Of a DNA stretch of 44,109 nucleotides, positions 14,989-23,949 are shown in pieces; the stretch's first letter is position 1, and each line of letters starts with the position of its first letter. The notes under the pieces are model-generated. The model worked only from the letters and a program-made list of their open reading frames with translations, was not told where the DNA came from and did no database searches. The stretch is from Candidatus Merdivicinus faecavium. GTDB taxonomy: Bacteria > Bacillota > Clostridia > Oscillospirales > Ruminococcaceae. Location of the stretch: NCBI GenBank assembly GCA_018716285.1, contig DVKD01000022.1, positions 1-44,109 of the forward strand, given 5' to 3'. A program made the position numbers and the translations under genes.

Positions 14989-15561
14989 TCAGTCTTCCTG
15001 CCGGTCGTCGTACTGGATTTCGAAAAAGCCGCAGTCGTCCTGCTCGAACACCTGCTCGTAGATGGTCCCGGCGGCCGGGGTGTACATGAAATAAATCGCC
15101 GGGTCGTCCTTGGGGTAGCGCCAGAAGGCCATTTCGATGTCCCCTTCCGCCCCCGCCGGATAGGTGCTCGGCTCGCCGTAGCGCTCGGCGAGGTAGGCGC
15201 GGTAGGCGGCGGTCGCCTCCTCGTCCGGGAAGGCGGCGCGGACGGCGTACAGCCCGGGCACATCCTCCTCGGCGGGGGACGCGCCCTCTGCAAGCCCCTC
15301 ATAGAGGAAGATGAACTGCATTTCGCCGGCCGTCAAATCGCTGTCCGGCAGGGTCACCCCCTCCGCATAGACGCGCAGATAGTGCATATCGTTCGATTGG
15401 GCCGGGGTAATGTCCGTGAAGGTCAGGCCGAGCAGCTTTTCGGTCTCCTCCACCGTCATCCCGCGGCGGAAGCCGTCGGTGGCAAGCCTCCCGTCCGCGC
15501 AGCCGGCGAGCAGCGCCGCCGTGAGCAGCGCGGCGAAAATCAGCGCACAAAACCGTCTCAT
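14989..15561 (-). CDS. Lipoprotein of a three-member paralogous cluster (second gene)
   Basis: 190 residues from the ATG at 15561, which has AAAGGAGG upstream; an earlier in-frame ATG at 15579 overlaps that site's surroundings and is rejected. A clean lipobox LLAGC gives Cys21. The mature start DGFRRGMTVEETEKLLGLTFTDI is the diverged version of the same repeat seen in the neighbouring two proteins. Later blocks (GVTLPDSDLTAGEMQFIFL, YRAYLAERYGEPS, AFWRYPKDDPAIYFMYTP) align in order with ALEGIALPESGFTAG, FSAHLDSLYGEAE and YFWSAPEDDPDATIRYNP of the first. Unknown role at the cell surface. Confidence 0.75.
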   Translation of the reverse strand: MRRFCALIFAALLTAALLAGCADGRLATDGFRRGMTVEETEKLLGLTFTDITPAQSNDMHYLRVYAEGVTLPDSDLTAGEMQFIFLYEGLAEGASPAEEDVPGLYAVRAAFPDEEATAAYRAYLAERYGEPSTYPAGAEGDIEMAFWRYPKDDPAIYFMYTPAAGTIYEQVFEQDDCGFFEIQYDDRQED

Positions 15562-15575
15562 GCCGTCGCCTCCTT

Positions 15576-16139
15576 TCAATACAGGGAAACGGGGACGTGC
15601 GGGTAGTCGAAGATGACCTCAAAATAGCCGGTCTCCGGGTTCACCGCCTGCCCGAGCCAGGTGTCGGGCGGGTTGTAGCGGATGGTCGCGTCGGGGTCGT
15701 CCTCCGGCGCGCTCCAGAAATAGTAGGGGCCGTTTTCCGACCCGATCATCCGCTCCTCCGCCTCCCCGTACAGGCTGTCCAAATGGGCGGAAAACGCCTC
15801 GGTCTGCTCCGCGTCAAAGGACAGGCGGACGGTCCGCAGGCCGGGCGGCAGCTCCATCGCGCGCGCATCCTTGAAGAAAATGAACCCGCCTCTCCCGGCG
15901 GTGAAGCCGCTTTCTGGGAGGGCGATGCCCTCCAGGGCGCAGCTCTCGGAATCCCCGTCCTCGCTTGGCACGAGGGAATCCGCAAACGAAATCCCCCACG
16001 CCTCCTCCACCTCCTCCGCCGTCATGCCGGGGGTGAGGCCCTCGAAGGCGGCGGGGGAAGGCACCGCTTCTTCCCCGCTGCAGGCGCAGAACATGGCCAG
16101 GCATATGCCGAGCGCGGCGAGTGCAGCCGCTTGTTTCAT
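15576..16139 (-). CDS. Lipoprotein of a three-member paralogous cluster (first gene)
   Basis: 187 residues with a short export signal ending FCACS (likely Cys20; the lipobox is imperfect). The mature part starts FEGLTPGMTAEEVEEAWGISFADS, nearly the same as in the third gene, and shares the LPESGFTAG and DDPDATIRYNPP blocks with the others. It is first in a minus-strand operon of three, behind TTGACT (16260-16255), 16 bases, TACAAT (16238-16233); gaps to the next genes are 14 and 30 bases. No function is known to me for the family. Confidence 0.75.
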   Translation of the reverse strand: MKQAAALAALGICLAMFCACSGEEAVPSPAAFEGLTPGMTAEEVEEAWGISFADSLVPSEDGDSESCALEGIALPESGFTAGRGGFIFFKDARAMELPPGLRTVRLSFDAEQTEAFSAHLDSLYGEAEERMIGSENGPYYFWSAPEDDPDATIRYNPPDTWLGQAVNPETGYFEVIFDYPHVPVSLY

Positions 16140-16375
16140 GGGAATCCCTCCTTTTTATTTTGTTTTTCTGCGAAGAAACAAAATTATGCTTTTTGCAAAA
16201 AAGTTAGAGAATCATTTGAGATATTTTATTTTATTGTACCACGGCGTCATAAAAAGTCAACACCTTTGATTAAGAAGATTTTTATTTTGATTTTCTTGCA
16301 AACCCGGCGGGAATGTTGTACAATAAAAATAACAAGTCTCACGGAACAATTTCTGTGAAAAAGGAGACATCCGCT
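16140..16375. promoter_or_regulatory. Divergent promoter region, lipoproteins / nadE
   Basis: AT-rich stretch. Minus strand: TTGACT (16260-16255), 16 bases, TACAAT (16238-16233) for the lipoprotein operon. Plus strand: TTGCAA (16296-16301), 17 bases, TACAAT (16319-16324) for nadE. No coding potential is seen. Confidence 0.7.
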
Positions 16376-18289
16376 ATGAAAACTGCATCCGATTACGGTT
16401 TTGTCAAGGTGGCGGCCTGCTCGCCGCGGGTCGCGGTCGCCAACCCCGACCAGAACGCCGGGTATGTCCTCGAGGCGATCGCCGCCGCGGCCGGGGCGCA
16501 GGTGATCGTCCTGCCCGAGCTCTGCCTTTCCGGCTACACCTGCGCCGACCTCTTTCACCAGGACCGGCTTATCCGCCGGTGTGAGGCGGCGCTCGGCCGC
16601 ATCCTCGCCGAAACCGCCGGCAATCCCGCCGTCATCGCCCTCGGGATGCCGGTCCGGTCCGGGAATGCGCTGTATAACTGCGCTGTGATTCTGCAAAACG
16701 GGAGAATTCTGGGGGCAGTCCCCAAGGAATACCTGCCCAACTACCAGGAGTTTTACGAGAAGCGCTGGTTCGCGCCCGGCTCCTCGGCGCAGGAGGAGGA
16801 GATCGCCCTCTGCGGGCAAAAGGTCCCCTTCGGGCAGCTGCTCTTCCGGTTCGGGAAGCTTACCCTCGGCGCGGAAATCTGCGAGGACCTCTGGGTGCCG
16901 GCGCCGCCGAGCTCCCTGATGGCGATGGCCGGGGCCAACCTCATCGTAAACCTGTCGGCCAGCAACGAGCTGGTGGCCAAGGACGGCTACCGCCGGGAGC
17001 TGGTCGCCGGGCAGAGCGCGCGCTGCATCTGCGGCTACGCCTATGCCTCGGCGGGGGTGGGCGAATCGACGACCGACCTCGTCTTCGGCGGGGCCTGCAC
17101 GGTGGCGGAGAACGGGACCATCCTCGCCGAGGGCGAGCGCTTTGCGGCGACGGCTTCGGCCGCGGCCTGCATCGACCTCTCCCGCCTGATGGCCGAGCGC
17201 CGCAAGAACGGGAGCTTCCACGACAACGCCGCCGCCTTCGGGGCGCGGTTTGAGACGGTGGAGGGCGGTCCCCTCGCCCCGCTGCCTCTTTCCGAAATGG
17301 ACCGGCCCTATGACCCCACCCCCTTCATCCCGGGGGACGAGCGGACGCGGGCGGAACGCTGCCGCGAGATCTTCGCCATCCAGGCGTCGGGGCTGGCCCG
17401 CCGCATGTCCCACACCGGCGCCAAGCGGGCGGTCATCGGCATTTCCGGCGGGCTCGATTCGACCCTGGCGCTGCTGGTCGCCCACGAGGCGGTCAAGCGG
17501 CTGGGCCTGCCGGAGGAAAGCATCCTCTGCGTCACCATGCCGGGCTTCGGGACGACCGACCGGACCTACCAGAACGCCCTCGAGCTCATCCGCTCGCTGG
17601 GGGCCGAGCTGCGGGAGGTGGACATCAAGCCCGCCTGCCTCCAGCACATGGCCGACATCGGCCACGACCCGTCGGTCCACGACGTCACCTACGAGAACAC
17701 CCAGGCCCGGGAGCGGACCCAGATCCTCATGGCCCTCGCCAACAAGGAGGGCGGCATCCTGGTCGGGACCGGCGACCTCTCCGAGCTGGCGATGGGCTGG
17801 TGCACCTACAACGGCGACCACATGAGCATGTACGGGGTCAACGCCTCGGTGCCCAAGACGCTGGTGCGGCACCTGGTCGCCTTTGTGGCGGACGGGGCGG
17901 ACGCCCGGACGGCGGCGGTGCTGCGGGAGGTGCTGGACACCCCGGTGAGCCCCGAGCTGCTCCCGCCCGACGAGAATGGCGAGATTCAGCAGAAGACCGA
18001 GGACAACATCGGGCCGTACGAGCTGCACGACTTCTTCCTCTACCACTTCCTGCGGTTCGGCTGCGAGCGGGATAAGCTCGCCTTCCTGGCAGTGCGCGCC
18101 TTCGGCGGGAAATATTCGCCGGCAACGGTCGAAAAGTGGCTGACCGTCTTCCTGCGGCGGTTCTTTGTCAGCCAGTTCAAGCGCTCCTGCCTGCCGGACG
18201 GCCCCAAGGTCGGGTCGGTCAGCCTTTCGCCGCGCGGAGACTGGCGGATGCCCTCCGACGCGGATATGCGCGCCTTTTTGGCGGAATGA
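16376..18289 (+). CDS. nadE: Glutamine-dependent NAD+ synthetase
   Basis: 637 residues in two domains. The N-terminal nitrilase-type glutaminase has the catalytic triad Glu48 (VLPELCLSG), Lys117 (VPKEYLPNY) and Cys169 (EICEDLW). The C-terminal N-type ATP pyrophosphatase has the P-loop SGGLDST (357-363), [13 protein letters not shown], the [14 protein letters not shown] block and the [10 protein letters not shown] segment. It makes NAD+ from nicotinic acid adenine dinucleotide with ATP, using ammonia channelled from glutamine. I start at 16376 (AAAGGAGA upstream), since the frame before it covers the promoter. The flavodoxin gene follows after nine bases. Confidence 0.96.
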   Translation: MKTASDYGFVKVAACSPRVAVANPDQNAGYVLEAIAAAAGAQVIVLPELCLSGYTCADLFHQDRLIRRCEAALGRILAETAGNPAVIALGMPVRSGNALYNCAVILQNGRILGAVPKEYLPNYQEFYEKRWFAPGSSAQEEEIALCGQKVPFGQLLFRFGKLTLGAEICEDLWVPAPPSSLMAMAGANLIVNLSASNELVAKDGYRRELVAGQSARCICGYAYASAGVGESTTDLVFGGACTVAENGTILAEGERFAATASAAACIDLSRLMAERRKNGSFHDNAAAFGARFETVEGGPLAPLPLSEMDRPYDPTPFIPGDERTRAERCREIFAIQASGLARRMSHTGAKRAVIGISGGLDSTLALLVAHEAVKRLGLPEESILCVTMPGFGTTDRTYQNALELIRSLGAELREVDIKPACLQHMADIGHDPSVHDVTYENTQARERTQILMALANKEGGILVGTGDLSELAMGWCTYNGDHMSMYGVNASVPKTLVRHLVAFVADGADARTAAVLREVLDTPVSPELLPPDENGEIQQKTEDNIGPYELHDFFLYHFLRFGCERDKLAFLAVRAFGGKYSPATVEKWLTVFLRRFFVSQFKRSCLPDGPKVGSVSLSPRGDWRMPSDADMRAFLAE

Positions 18290-18298
18290 GGTGAAGAG

Positions 18299-18829
18299 AT
18301 GAAAAAGGGGATCGTTTTGTACCAGTCAAAATACGGGGCGACAAAAAAGTATGCGGAATGGCTGGCCGGCAAGACCGGGTTTGACTGCGTCGAGCTCAAA
18401 AAGGCGGAGGCCTGGCAGGTTGCAGAGTACGAAACGGTGGTGCTGGGCGGCGGCATCTACGCCTCCGGCATCGCGGGGCTTTCCTTCCTCAGAAAGAACT
18501 GGGAAAGGCTGCGGGAAAAGAAGCTCGCGGTCTTTGCGGTGGGGGCGGCCCCCTACGACGAGGCGGCCTTCGCGGCGGTCTGCGGGCAGAACCTGCGGGG
18601 GGAGCTGGCGGAAATCCCCTGCTTTTACTGCCGCGGCGGCTGGGATCCGGAAAAGATGAGCCTTGTCGACCGCACCCTTTGCAAAATGCTCCGGAAAGCG
18701 GTGGCCAAAAAGGATCCGGCCACCCTCGAGCCGTGGGAGAAGGCGCTCTGCGAGGCCGGAGACAGCGCCTGCGACTGGACGGACCATTGGTATCTGGAGC
18801 CGCTGGTCCGCTATTTGCGGGAAGTGTGA
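18299..18829 (+). CDS. Flavodoxin-domain protein (HemG-like)
   Basis: 176 residues starting KKGIVLYQSKYGATKKYAEWLA: the strand and phosphate-binding loop YxSKyGaTkkyA binds FMN phosphate in the flavodoxin_5/HemG group. VVLGGGIYASGIAGLSFLRKN is the second FMN loop. Unlike E. coli HemG, which oxidises protoporphyrinogen, the role in anaerobic Firmicutes is unclear; here it may be a general electron carrier. The last 60 residues (WDPEKMSLVDRTLCKMLRK...) are longer than a bare flavodoxin. GAGGTGA, overlapping the nadE stop region, is its ribosome site, so it is co-translated with nadE. Confidence 0.8.
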   Translation: MKKGIVLYQSKYGATKKYAEWLAGKTGFDCVELKKAEAWQVAEYETVVLGGGIYASGIAGLSFLRKNWERLREKKLAVFAVGAAPYDEAAFAAVCGQNLRGELAEIPCFYCRGGWDPEKMSLVDRTLCKMLRKAVAKKDPATLEPWEKALCEAGDSACDWTDHWYLEPLVRYLREV

Positions 18830-18900
18830 GGCAATCTGACATATATTTTCTTATAAAATGAGAAAACATATAGAATCTGACAGAAAATGAAAAGAACTTG

Positions 18901-18929
18901 TTGCAATTCGGCGGCGAATTTGTTATAAT
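18901..18929 (+). promoter_or_regulatory. Promoter of the uracil permease gene
   Basis: TTGCAA (18901-18906), 17 bases, TATAAT (18924-18929), 45 bases before the start codon. No PyrR-binding loop or riboswitch is visible in the short leader. Confidence 0.75.
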
Positions 18930-18974
18930 GCTTCTGATTGATAATCCGGAAAAGAATTCCGGGAAGGAGGAGCT

Positions 18975-20324
18975 ATGAAAAAGACAAAGACAGCCCCCGC
19001 AGAGCATCCCGCAGAGCGGGGAGGCATTTTCGACGCGCGGCAGCTCGGCATCCCCAAAATGCTGCTGCTCGGATTGCAGCACACCTTCGCCATGTTCGGC
19101 GCAACGGTGCTGGTCCCCATCATCACCGGCCTGGACGTTTCGACCACCCTGCTGGCGGCCGGCCTCGGCACATTGCTGTTCCACCTCATCACCCGGGGAA
19201 AGGTTCCGGCCTTTCTCGGGTCTTCCTTTGCCTTCCTGGGCGGCTTTGCGGCGGTTGCGCCAAGGCTTGCCGACGGCAGCGCGAATCTTGAGATGCTCCC
19301 CTACGCCTGCGGCGGCGTCGCGGTGGCGGGGCTTGTCTATGTCGTCTTTTCGCTGCTCATCTCGGCGTTTGGGGTCAAGCGGGTCATGCGCTTCTTCCCG
19401 CCCATCGTCACCGGCCCGATCATCATCTCGATCGGCCTCATCCTCGCCCCGACCGCAGTGGAAAACGCCAGCACCAACTGGCTCTTAGCCATTGTGGCGC
19501 TGGCGGTCATCATTGTCTGCAACATCTGGGGCAAGGGGATGGTCAAGATCATCCCGATTATCCTCGGCATCGGGGCGGCCTATATCGTGGCGCTCTGCAT
19601 GAACGCGGTCGATTTTACGGCCATCCGGGATGCAGCCTGGATCGGCCTGCCGGTGCACCGCAATGCGATTGCGAAATTTGACTTAAACGCCATCCTGATG
19701 ATCGTCCCGATCTCGCTGGCGACCATCATGGAGCACATCGGCGACATCGCGGCGATCAGCGCCACCACCGGCAAGAATTACATCAGCGACCCCGGCCTCG
19801 CCCGGACGCTGATGGGCGATGGCCTCGCGACTTCGATGGCCGGCCTGATCGGCGGCCCCGCCAACACGACCTACGGCGAAAACACCGGCGTCCTGGCCAT
19901 GACCCGGATCTACGACCCGCGGGTCATGCGGATCGCGGCCTGCTTTGCCATCGTGCTGAGCTTCAGCCCGAAATTTGCGGCGGTCATTGAGACCATCCCC
20001 ACCGCCATCATCGGCGGCGTCTCGATCATCCTGTACGGCATGATCTCGGGTGTCGGCGTCCGGAACATCGTCGAGAACCGGGTGGATTTCACCAAATCCC
20101 GCAACCTCATCATTGCGGCGGTCATCCTGGTCTCCGCGCTGGGCATCAACTTCGCCTTTGAGAGCGGCGGGCTCTCCTTCGCGGCCGGGCAGTACACCAT
20201 CACCCTCTCCGGGCTGGCGGTCGCGGCCATCCTGGGCATCGTCCTCAACGCGGTGATCCCCGGCAACGACTACGAGTTCGGCCGGGAGGAAGAGGGCGAA
20301 CAGGCGGTTAATTTTAAAGTATAA
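18975..20324 (+). CDS. uraA: Uracil/xanthine permease (NCS2 family)
   Basis: A 449-residue membrane transporter of the nucleobase:cation symporter-2 family, close to UraA/PyrP. It begins with IPKMLLLGLQHTFAMFGATVLVP, the conserved QH motif of helix 1, then FLGSSFAFLGG in the half-helix of TM3, MRFFPPIVTGPIIISIGL, the substrate-site segment ISLATIMEHIGDIAAIS with the conserved Glu and His, and GGPANTTYGENTGVLAMT in TM10. All substrate residues of the uracil branch are present. It imports uracil with protons. GAAGGAGGAG precedes the ATG; a terminator follows. The symbol is by family; pyrP would be equally used in Gram-positives. Confidence 0.9.
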   Translation: MKKTKTAPAEHPAERGGIFDARQLGIPKMLLLGLQHTFAMFGATVLVPIITGLDVSTTLLAAGLGTLLFHLITRGKVPAFLGSSFAFLGGFAAVAPRLADGSANLEMLPYACGGVAVAGLVYVVFSLLISAFGVKRVMRFFPPIVTGPIIISIGLILAPTAVENASTNWLLAIVALAVIIVCNIWGKGMVKIIPIILGIGAAYIVALCMNAVDFTAIRDAAWIGLPVHRNAIAKFDLNAILMIVPISLATIMEHIGDIAAISATTGKNYISDPGLARTLMGDGLATSMAGLIGGPANTTYGENTGVLAMTRIYDPRVMRIAACFAIVLSFSPKFAAVIETIPTAIIGGVSIILYGMISGVGVRNIVENRVDFTKSRNLIIAAVILVSALGINFAFESGGLSFAAGQYTITLSGLAVAAILGIVLNAVIPGNDYEFGREEEGEQAVNFKV

Positions 20325-20339
20325 CGGCTCTCTGCCTGC

Positions 20340-20379
20340 GGCAGCTGGGAAAATTTTCCCGGCTGCCTATATTTTTTTT
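20340..20379 (+). terminator. Terminator of the uracil permease gene
   Basis: GGCAGCTGGGAAAA pairs with TTTTCCCGGCTGCC (20340-20367), followed by TATA and eight or nine T. Confidence 0.85.
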
Positions 20380-20467
20380 CGCAGAATGCAACAAGGGCGG
20401 CCGGATTTGGTACATGAAAAGTAAGAGCCCCTCAGGGGCGTCAATTGAAACCGAAAGGGTGTTTTTT

Positions 20468-21544
20468 ATGAAAAAGAAATTGCTGGCGCTGATTCTGTGC
20501 GGCGTCCTGGCGGTAACGGCCGCCTCCCCCGTATTTGCTGCGGCGTCCGGAGGAGATCTTCTGACCTCGGCTTCCGAAGAAGAGACCGCGCCGGCGGACA
20601 GCGTCCTCTATTACGGGACGGTCAGGGAAGTCCTCCGCGGCGAGGACGGGCAGATCACCGGCCTTCTCATGGAATCGGAGCGGTACGGCGAGTATCTCTT
20701 CAACGTTTCGCCCGAGACGGTCTGGATCGACGACGGCAAGCGGGCAGCGGATGTGCGCGGCCTGCAGGCGGGCGAGGGGATGTACGTCTTCCACAGCCCG
20801 GTGGAGACCCGTTCTCTGCCGCCCCAGTCGGCGGCCTTTGCCATCGTGCGCAACACCCCGATGGATGTCTGCTGCGCCCAGTACTACGAGGTAGAAGCAG
20901 TCACCGAGTCGGACGGGCGCACCTATATCCGGACAAGCAACGGCGCGCTCTATATTATGGCGAATGAGGAGACCGAATTCTCCCGCTACAACTCGGATGA
21001 AGAAGCCTCGGCCAGCGACCTGCGGCCCGGCAGCCACATCATCGCCTGGAACGGCGTGAACGCCACCTCCTACCCTGCCCAGACCAACGCGCTGCACATC
21101 ATGCTGCTGCCCGCAGCCTCCTGGGAAGTATTGAGCCGTGCGGCGCTGGCGGAAATGCTCTATGAGGCGGAAGGCAGCCCCAGCGTTTCTTTCTCCCTGC
21201 AGTTTGAGGATGTCTTGGAGAACGCCGGATATGCCGATGCCGTCCGCTGGGCCGACCGGAAAAACCTGATGCCCTGGACAGGCGGCGATCTCTTTGCGCC
21301 GGGTGAAACCGTCACACGGGAGCAGCTTGTGACGGCCCTTTGGCGCTGGCAGGGCACCCCTTCCAGCCGCACTTCCGTCCTGCGCGAAACGCAGGACGCG
21401 GGTGAAATCTCCGCTTCTGCCCGCAGAGCGATGGCCTGGGCATACACGGAGGGCCTGATCTCCGGAACCTATCTCGGGCCGCAGGACCCGGTGACAGTCG
21501 GAGAGGCGCAGGAGATGCTGGCAAAGCTCGCTGCCGCGGACTGA
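20468..21544 (+). CDS. Exported protein with C-terminal SLH-like domains
   Basis: 358 residues with a classical signal peptide (MKKKLLALILCGVLAVTAASPVFAA, cleavage after AFA or AAA). The middle (residues 40-220) repeats two beta-rich units of similar plan: YYGTVREVLRGEDGQITGLLM and YYEVEAVTESDGRTYIRTSNG, each followed by a section on permitted values (WIDDG, EFSRY). The last 120 residues look like S-layer homology repeats: FEDVLENAGYADAVRWADRKNLM, FAPGETVTREQLVTALWRW and a final helix pair with EGLISGTY. SLH repeats bind pyruvylated wall polymer. The start at 20468 has GAAAGGG upstream; the frame before it is not signal-like. Unknown function at the wall. Confidence 0.78.
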   Translation: MKKKLLALILCGVLAVTAASPVFAAASGGDLLTSASEEETAPADSVLYYGTVREVLRGEDGQITGLLMESERYGEYLFNVSPETVWIDDGKRAADVRGLQAGEGMYVFHSPVETRSLPPQSAAFAIVRNTPMDVCCAQYYEVEAVTESDGRTYIRTSNGALYIMANEETEFSRYNSDEEASASDLRPGSHIIAWNGVNATSYPAQTNALHIMLLPAASWEVLSRAALAEMLYEAEGSPSVSFSLQFEDVLENAGYADAVRWADRKNLMPWTGGDLFAPGETVTREQLVTALWRWQGTPSSRTSVLRETQDAGEISASARRAMAWAYTEGLISGTYLGPQDPVTVGEAQEMLAKLAAAD

Positions 21545-21569
21545 CGGTTCCAGCTTATTGAAAGACAAT

Positions 21570-21598
21570 AAAAGGGACGAACAGCGTTCGTCCCTTTT
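21570..21598. terminator. Bidirectional terminator, SLH gene / pap
   Basis: AAAAGGGACGAAC (21570-21582) and GTTCGTCCCTTTT (21586-21598) form a perfect 13-bp stem with A/T ends on both sides. It serves the SLH-like gene and the convergent polyphosphate:AMP phosphotransferase. Confidence 0.85.
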
Positions 21599-21645
21599 GC
21601 TGTGCCCTCAGGCATGCCTGGAGCATGTCTGGGGGCTTTTTCGTA

Positions 21646-23127
21646 TCATTCCCTGCCCTTGAGGGCCTCCTCCAGGGCGTCGATGAGGATATGCAGCACC
21701 TTGAGGCGGGCATAGCGTTTGTCCTTGGATTCGATGATGTGCCAGGGCGCATAGGCCGTGGAGGTCTTCTGGAGCATCTCGTCGACCGCGACCTCGTAGA
21801 GGTCCCATTTTTCGCGGTTGCGCCAGTCCTCGTCGGTGATTTTCCAGCGCTTTTCGGGGGTGTTCTGCCGCTCGTTAAAGCGTTCGAGCTGGGTGTCCTT
21901 GTCGATGTGGATCCAGAATTTGAGGATGACGGCGCCCCAGTTGTGGAGCTCCTGTTCAAATTCGTTCATCTCGCGGTAGGCGCGCTTCCAGTCCGCTTCG
22001 GTGCAGAAGCCCTCGAGCCGTTCCACCATGACCCGGCCGTACCAGCTGCGGTCGAAGATGGTGATGTGGCCGGTTTTGGGGATGCGGTTCCAGAAACGCC
22101 AGAGGTAATGCCGGGAGATCTCATGCTTGTCCGGAGAGGCGATGGGGACGACCTCGTAGCCGCGGGGGTCCAAAGCGGCGGCGACCCGCTTGATGTTGCC
22201 GCCCTTGCCGGCGGCGTCCCAGCCCTCATAGACGATGACGACCGGGATTTTCTGGCGGTAGATGCGGTTGTGCAGGTCTTTGAGGCGGGTTTGGGCTTCC
22301 TTGAGGCGGACGCGGTAGTCGGCTTCGTCGACCTGCTGGTCCAGGGAAACGGAGGCGAGTTTCGGCATGGCGAGGAGGGGGAACTCCTCTGCGGGAGCGT
22401 CGCACTGCCGCGGCTGCCCCTGTTTTTCCAGCGCGCTGGCGATGGCGTCGGTCAGAATGCGGTAGACCTGAAGGCGTTTGGTGCGCTCGCTGCCGTCGAT
22501 GACGTGCCAGGGGGCGTAGGCGGGGCTTGTGAGGTCCAAAAGCTTATCCCAGGCGGCGGCATATTCTTTATAGTGCCGGTTTTCGCGCTTGTCGGCCTTG
22601 GAGATCCGCCACTCGGTGTTTTCGGAGTCTAAAAGCTTCTCAAAGCGTTCATCCTGGATCTTTTTGGGGATATGGATGAAGAATTTGACGACGAGATAGC
22701 CGTTGTCGGTGAGTTGGCGCTCAAAGGCGTTGATGCTGTCGATCCGGCGGCGGTAGGCCTTGCCGTCCAGGCCGTCGCACATGACGTTCTGGATGGTTTC
22801 GCCGTACCAGCCCGAATCGAAGAAGAGGAACTGCCCGGCTTCGGGGATCTCTTTGAAATAACGCCAGAGGAAGGGCCGGCGGGACTCCTCCAGGGTGGGC
22901 GGGGAGATGGAGCGCACGGTGAAGGAGCGGGGATCGATGTTCAGGATAATGTCGCTGATGAGGCTGCCCTTTCCGGCGGCGCCCCATCCTTCTATGAGGA
23001 TGATGACGGGGAGCTTGGCCTGCTTGATCTGCTGCTGCTGGGAGGTCAGGCGGGATTTGAGGGCGGCAACCTCCGCCTTGACGAGGGATTTTTCGCTTTC
23101 TGCGAGGGGGGTCAGCTTTTCGAGCAT
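21646..23127 (-). CDS. pap: Polyphosphate:AMP phosphotransferase (two-domain PPK2)
   Basis: 493 residues made of two PPK2 domains. The C-terminal one has full motifs: VIVYEGWDAAGKGGNIKR (Walker A) and FDRSWYGRVMVERLEGF (Walker B plus the lid arginines). The N-terminal one is altered: LIEGWGAAGKGS lacks the conserved Asp (GWGAAGKG, 47-54) and FFDSGWYGE replaces DRSWYGR. Class II PPK2 enzymes phosphorylate AMP to ADP from polyphosphate with the C-terminal domain; the N-terminal copy is thought to be structural. The ATG at 23127 is chosen (AGGAG eight bases upstream) in place of a GTG three codons earlier which overlaps that site. The promoter is TTGTTT/TATAAT with a 17-base spacer at 23,200-23,172. 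Confidence 0.93.
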   Translation of the reverse strand: MLEKLTPLAESEKSLVKAEVAALKSRLTSQQQQIKQAKLPVIILIEGWGAAGKGSLISDIILNIDPRSFTVRSISPPTLEESRRPFLWRYFKEIPEAGQFLFFDSGWYGETIQNVMCDGLDGKAYRRRIDSINAFERQLTDNGYLVVKFFIHIPKKIQDERFEKLLDSENTEWRISKADKRENRHYKEYAAAWDKLLDLTSPAYAPWHVIDGSERTKRLQVYRILTDAIASALEKQGQPRQCDAPAEEFPLLAMPKLASVSLDQQVDEADYRVRLKEAQTRLKDLHNRIYRQKIPVVIVYEGWDAAGKGGNIKRVAAALDPRGYEVVPIASPDKHEISRHYLWRFWNRIPKTGHITIFDRSWYGRVMVERLEGFCTEADWKRAYREMNEFEQELHNWGAVILKFWIHIDKDTQLERFNERQNTPEKRWKITDEDWRNREKWDLYEVAVDEMLQKTSTAYAPWHIIESKDKRYARLKVLHILIDALEEALKGRE

Positions 23128-23468
23128 AAATTTCACTCCTGTTCTGCAATAGGATGCGGGTCCTTAACAAAATTATATCCCAAAATCGCACAAAAAACAA
23201 GGCTGTGCGCATAAATTTTTAGCGCACAATAGGAGATAGAAAAGCAGTTCATACCGCAGTGATGGCTTCCGGTGATAATTGTGTGGAAACTGGATAGTTT
23301 TCCCGGAAAACAATCGGAAAAAACAATGGATTCATTGATTGTTTACAGAATATTTTTGACAAACAGCAAAATCCATGCTACAATGATAAGTAACAAACAA
23401 AATTCTGGGGTTGTACCCGGCACAAACGGTACAAAATCAGTATTGGATTGAAAGGATCGAGATTCATT
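23128..23468. promoter_or_regulatory. Divergent promoter region, pap / flavodoxin-like gene
   Basis: Minus strand: TTGTTT (23200-23195), 17 bases, TATAAT (23177-23172) for pap. Plus strand: TTGACA (23356-23361), 17 bases, TACAAT (23379-23384) for the flavodoxin-like gene, leaving an 80-base leader. Between them (23,220-23,340) lies AT-rich sequence without ORF or obvious fold. Confidence 0.75.
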
Positions 23469-23903
23469 ATGAAAATGCAGGTACTCTACTTCTCTAAGAA
23501 CGGCAAAGGCAACGCTGAGGAACTGGCGACTGCTGTCGGCAGAACCTTCAAGTGCAAGTGCGACCAGATTCCCCCCGCATATCCCTGCGAGGGCCAGACT
23601 CTGGTCATTATTGTGTATGATAACTATTCTGCTCCTGCAAAACAGCTGGTTGACTTCTGCAAGGATCTGAATCCTTCCCGCGCCTCCCATGTCGCCATTA
23701 TCTCCATGTCCGCGAGCGGCAATAAGGGCGTTGCCGAGCTGGAAGAGATCTTCAAGGCCAACAAGGTCACCGTTTCCGGCACCCTCGAGCTGAAGGTTCA
23801 CAAGGGCCTCTTCGGCTTTGGCAAGCTGACCCAGGAAGACATCAAGAAGGCCAACGAGTTCTCCACGGGCATCGCCAAGACCCTCTTCCAGACTTTGGAC
23901 TAA
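23469..23903 (+). CDS. Flavodoxin-like protein
   Basis: 144 residues with the flavodoxin start MKMQVLYFSKNGKGNAEELATAVG: the loop SKNGKGNAE takes the place of the FMN phosphate loop (T/SxTGxT). Next comes TLVIIVYDNYSAPAKQLVDFCKDL and AIISMSASGNKGVAELEEIF. The fold is flavodoxin, the cofactor not certain because the second FMN loop has no clear aromatic residue. Codon choice is notably more even and the promoter is near-consensus, which suggests high expression. AAAGGA lies before the ATG at 23469; in-frame TTG upstream is rejected as it overlaps the ribosome site. It could be an electron carrier for anaerobic metabolism. Confidence 0.75.
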   Translation: MKMQVLYFSKNGKGNAEELATAVGRTFKCKCDQIPPAYPCEGQTLVIIVYDNYSAPAKQLVDFCKDLNPSRASHVAIISMSASGNKGVAELEEIFKANKVTVSGTLELKVHKGLFGFGKLTQEDIKKANEFSTGIAKTLFQTLD

Positions 23904-23917
23904 TCGAATAAAAAGCG

Positions 23918-23949
23918 ACAGCGCAGCCTGCGGGCTGCGCTGTTTTTTT
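23918..23949. terminator. Terminator shared by flavodoxin-like gene and minus-strand operon
   Basis: ACAGCGCAGCC (23918-23928) and GGCTGCGCTGT (23933-23943) with a TGCG loop and seven T. On the other strand the same stem is followed by CGCTTTTTATT directly after the stop of the sialidase-fold gene, so it closes the long minus-strand operon as well. Confidence 0.88.

Noticed and set aside
13570-15606. Long plus-strand open frame of 678 codons
   Set aside because: It crosses the sdpI gene and three minus-strand lipoprotein genes in the wrong frame, has Pro/Arg/Gly-rich low-complexity sequence without motifs, and no ribosome site; it is a shadow caused by high GC.
16247-18046. Minus-strand open frame of 599 codons opposite nadE
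   Set aside because: Shadow of nadE with no recognisable domain, and it overlaps the divergent promoters.
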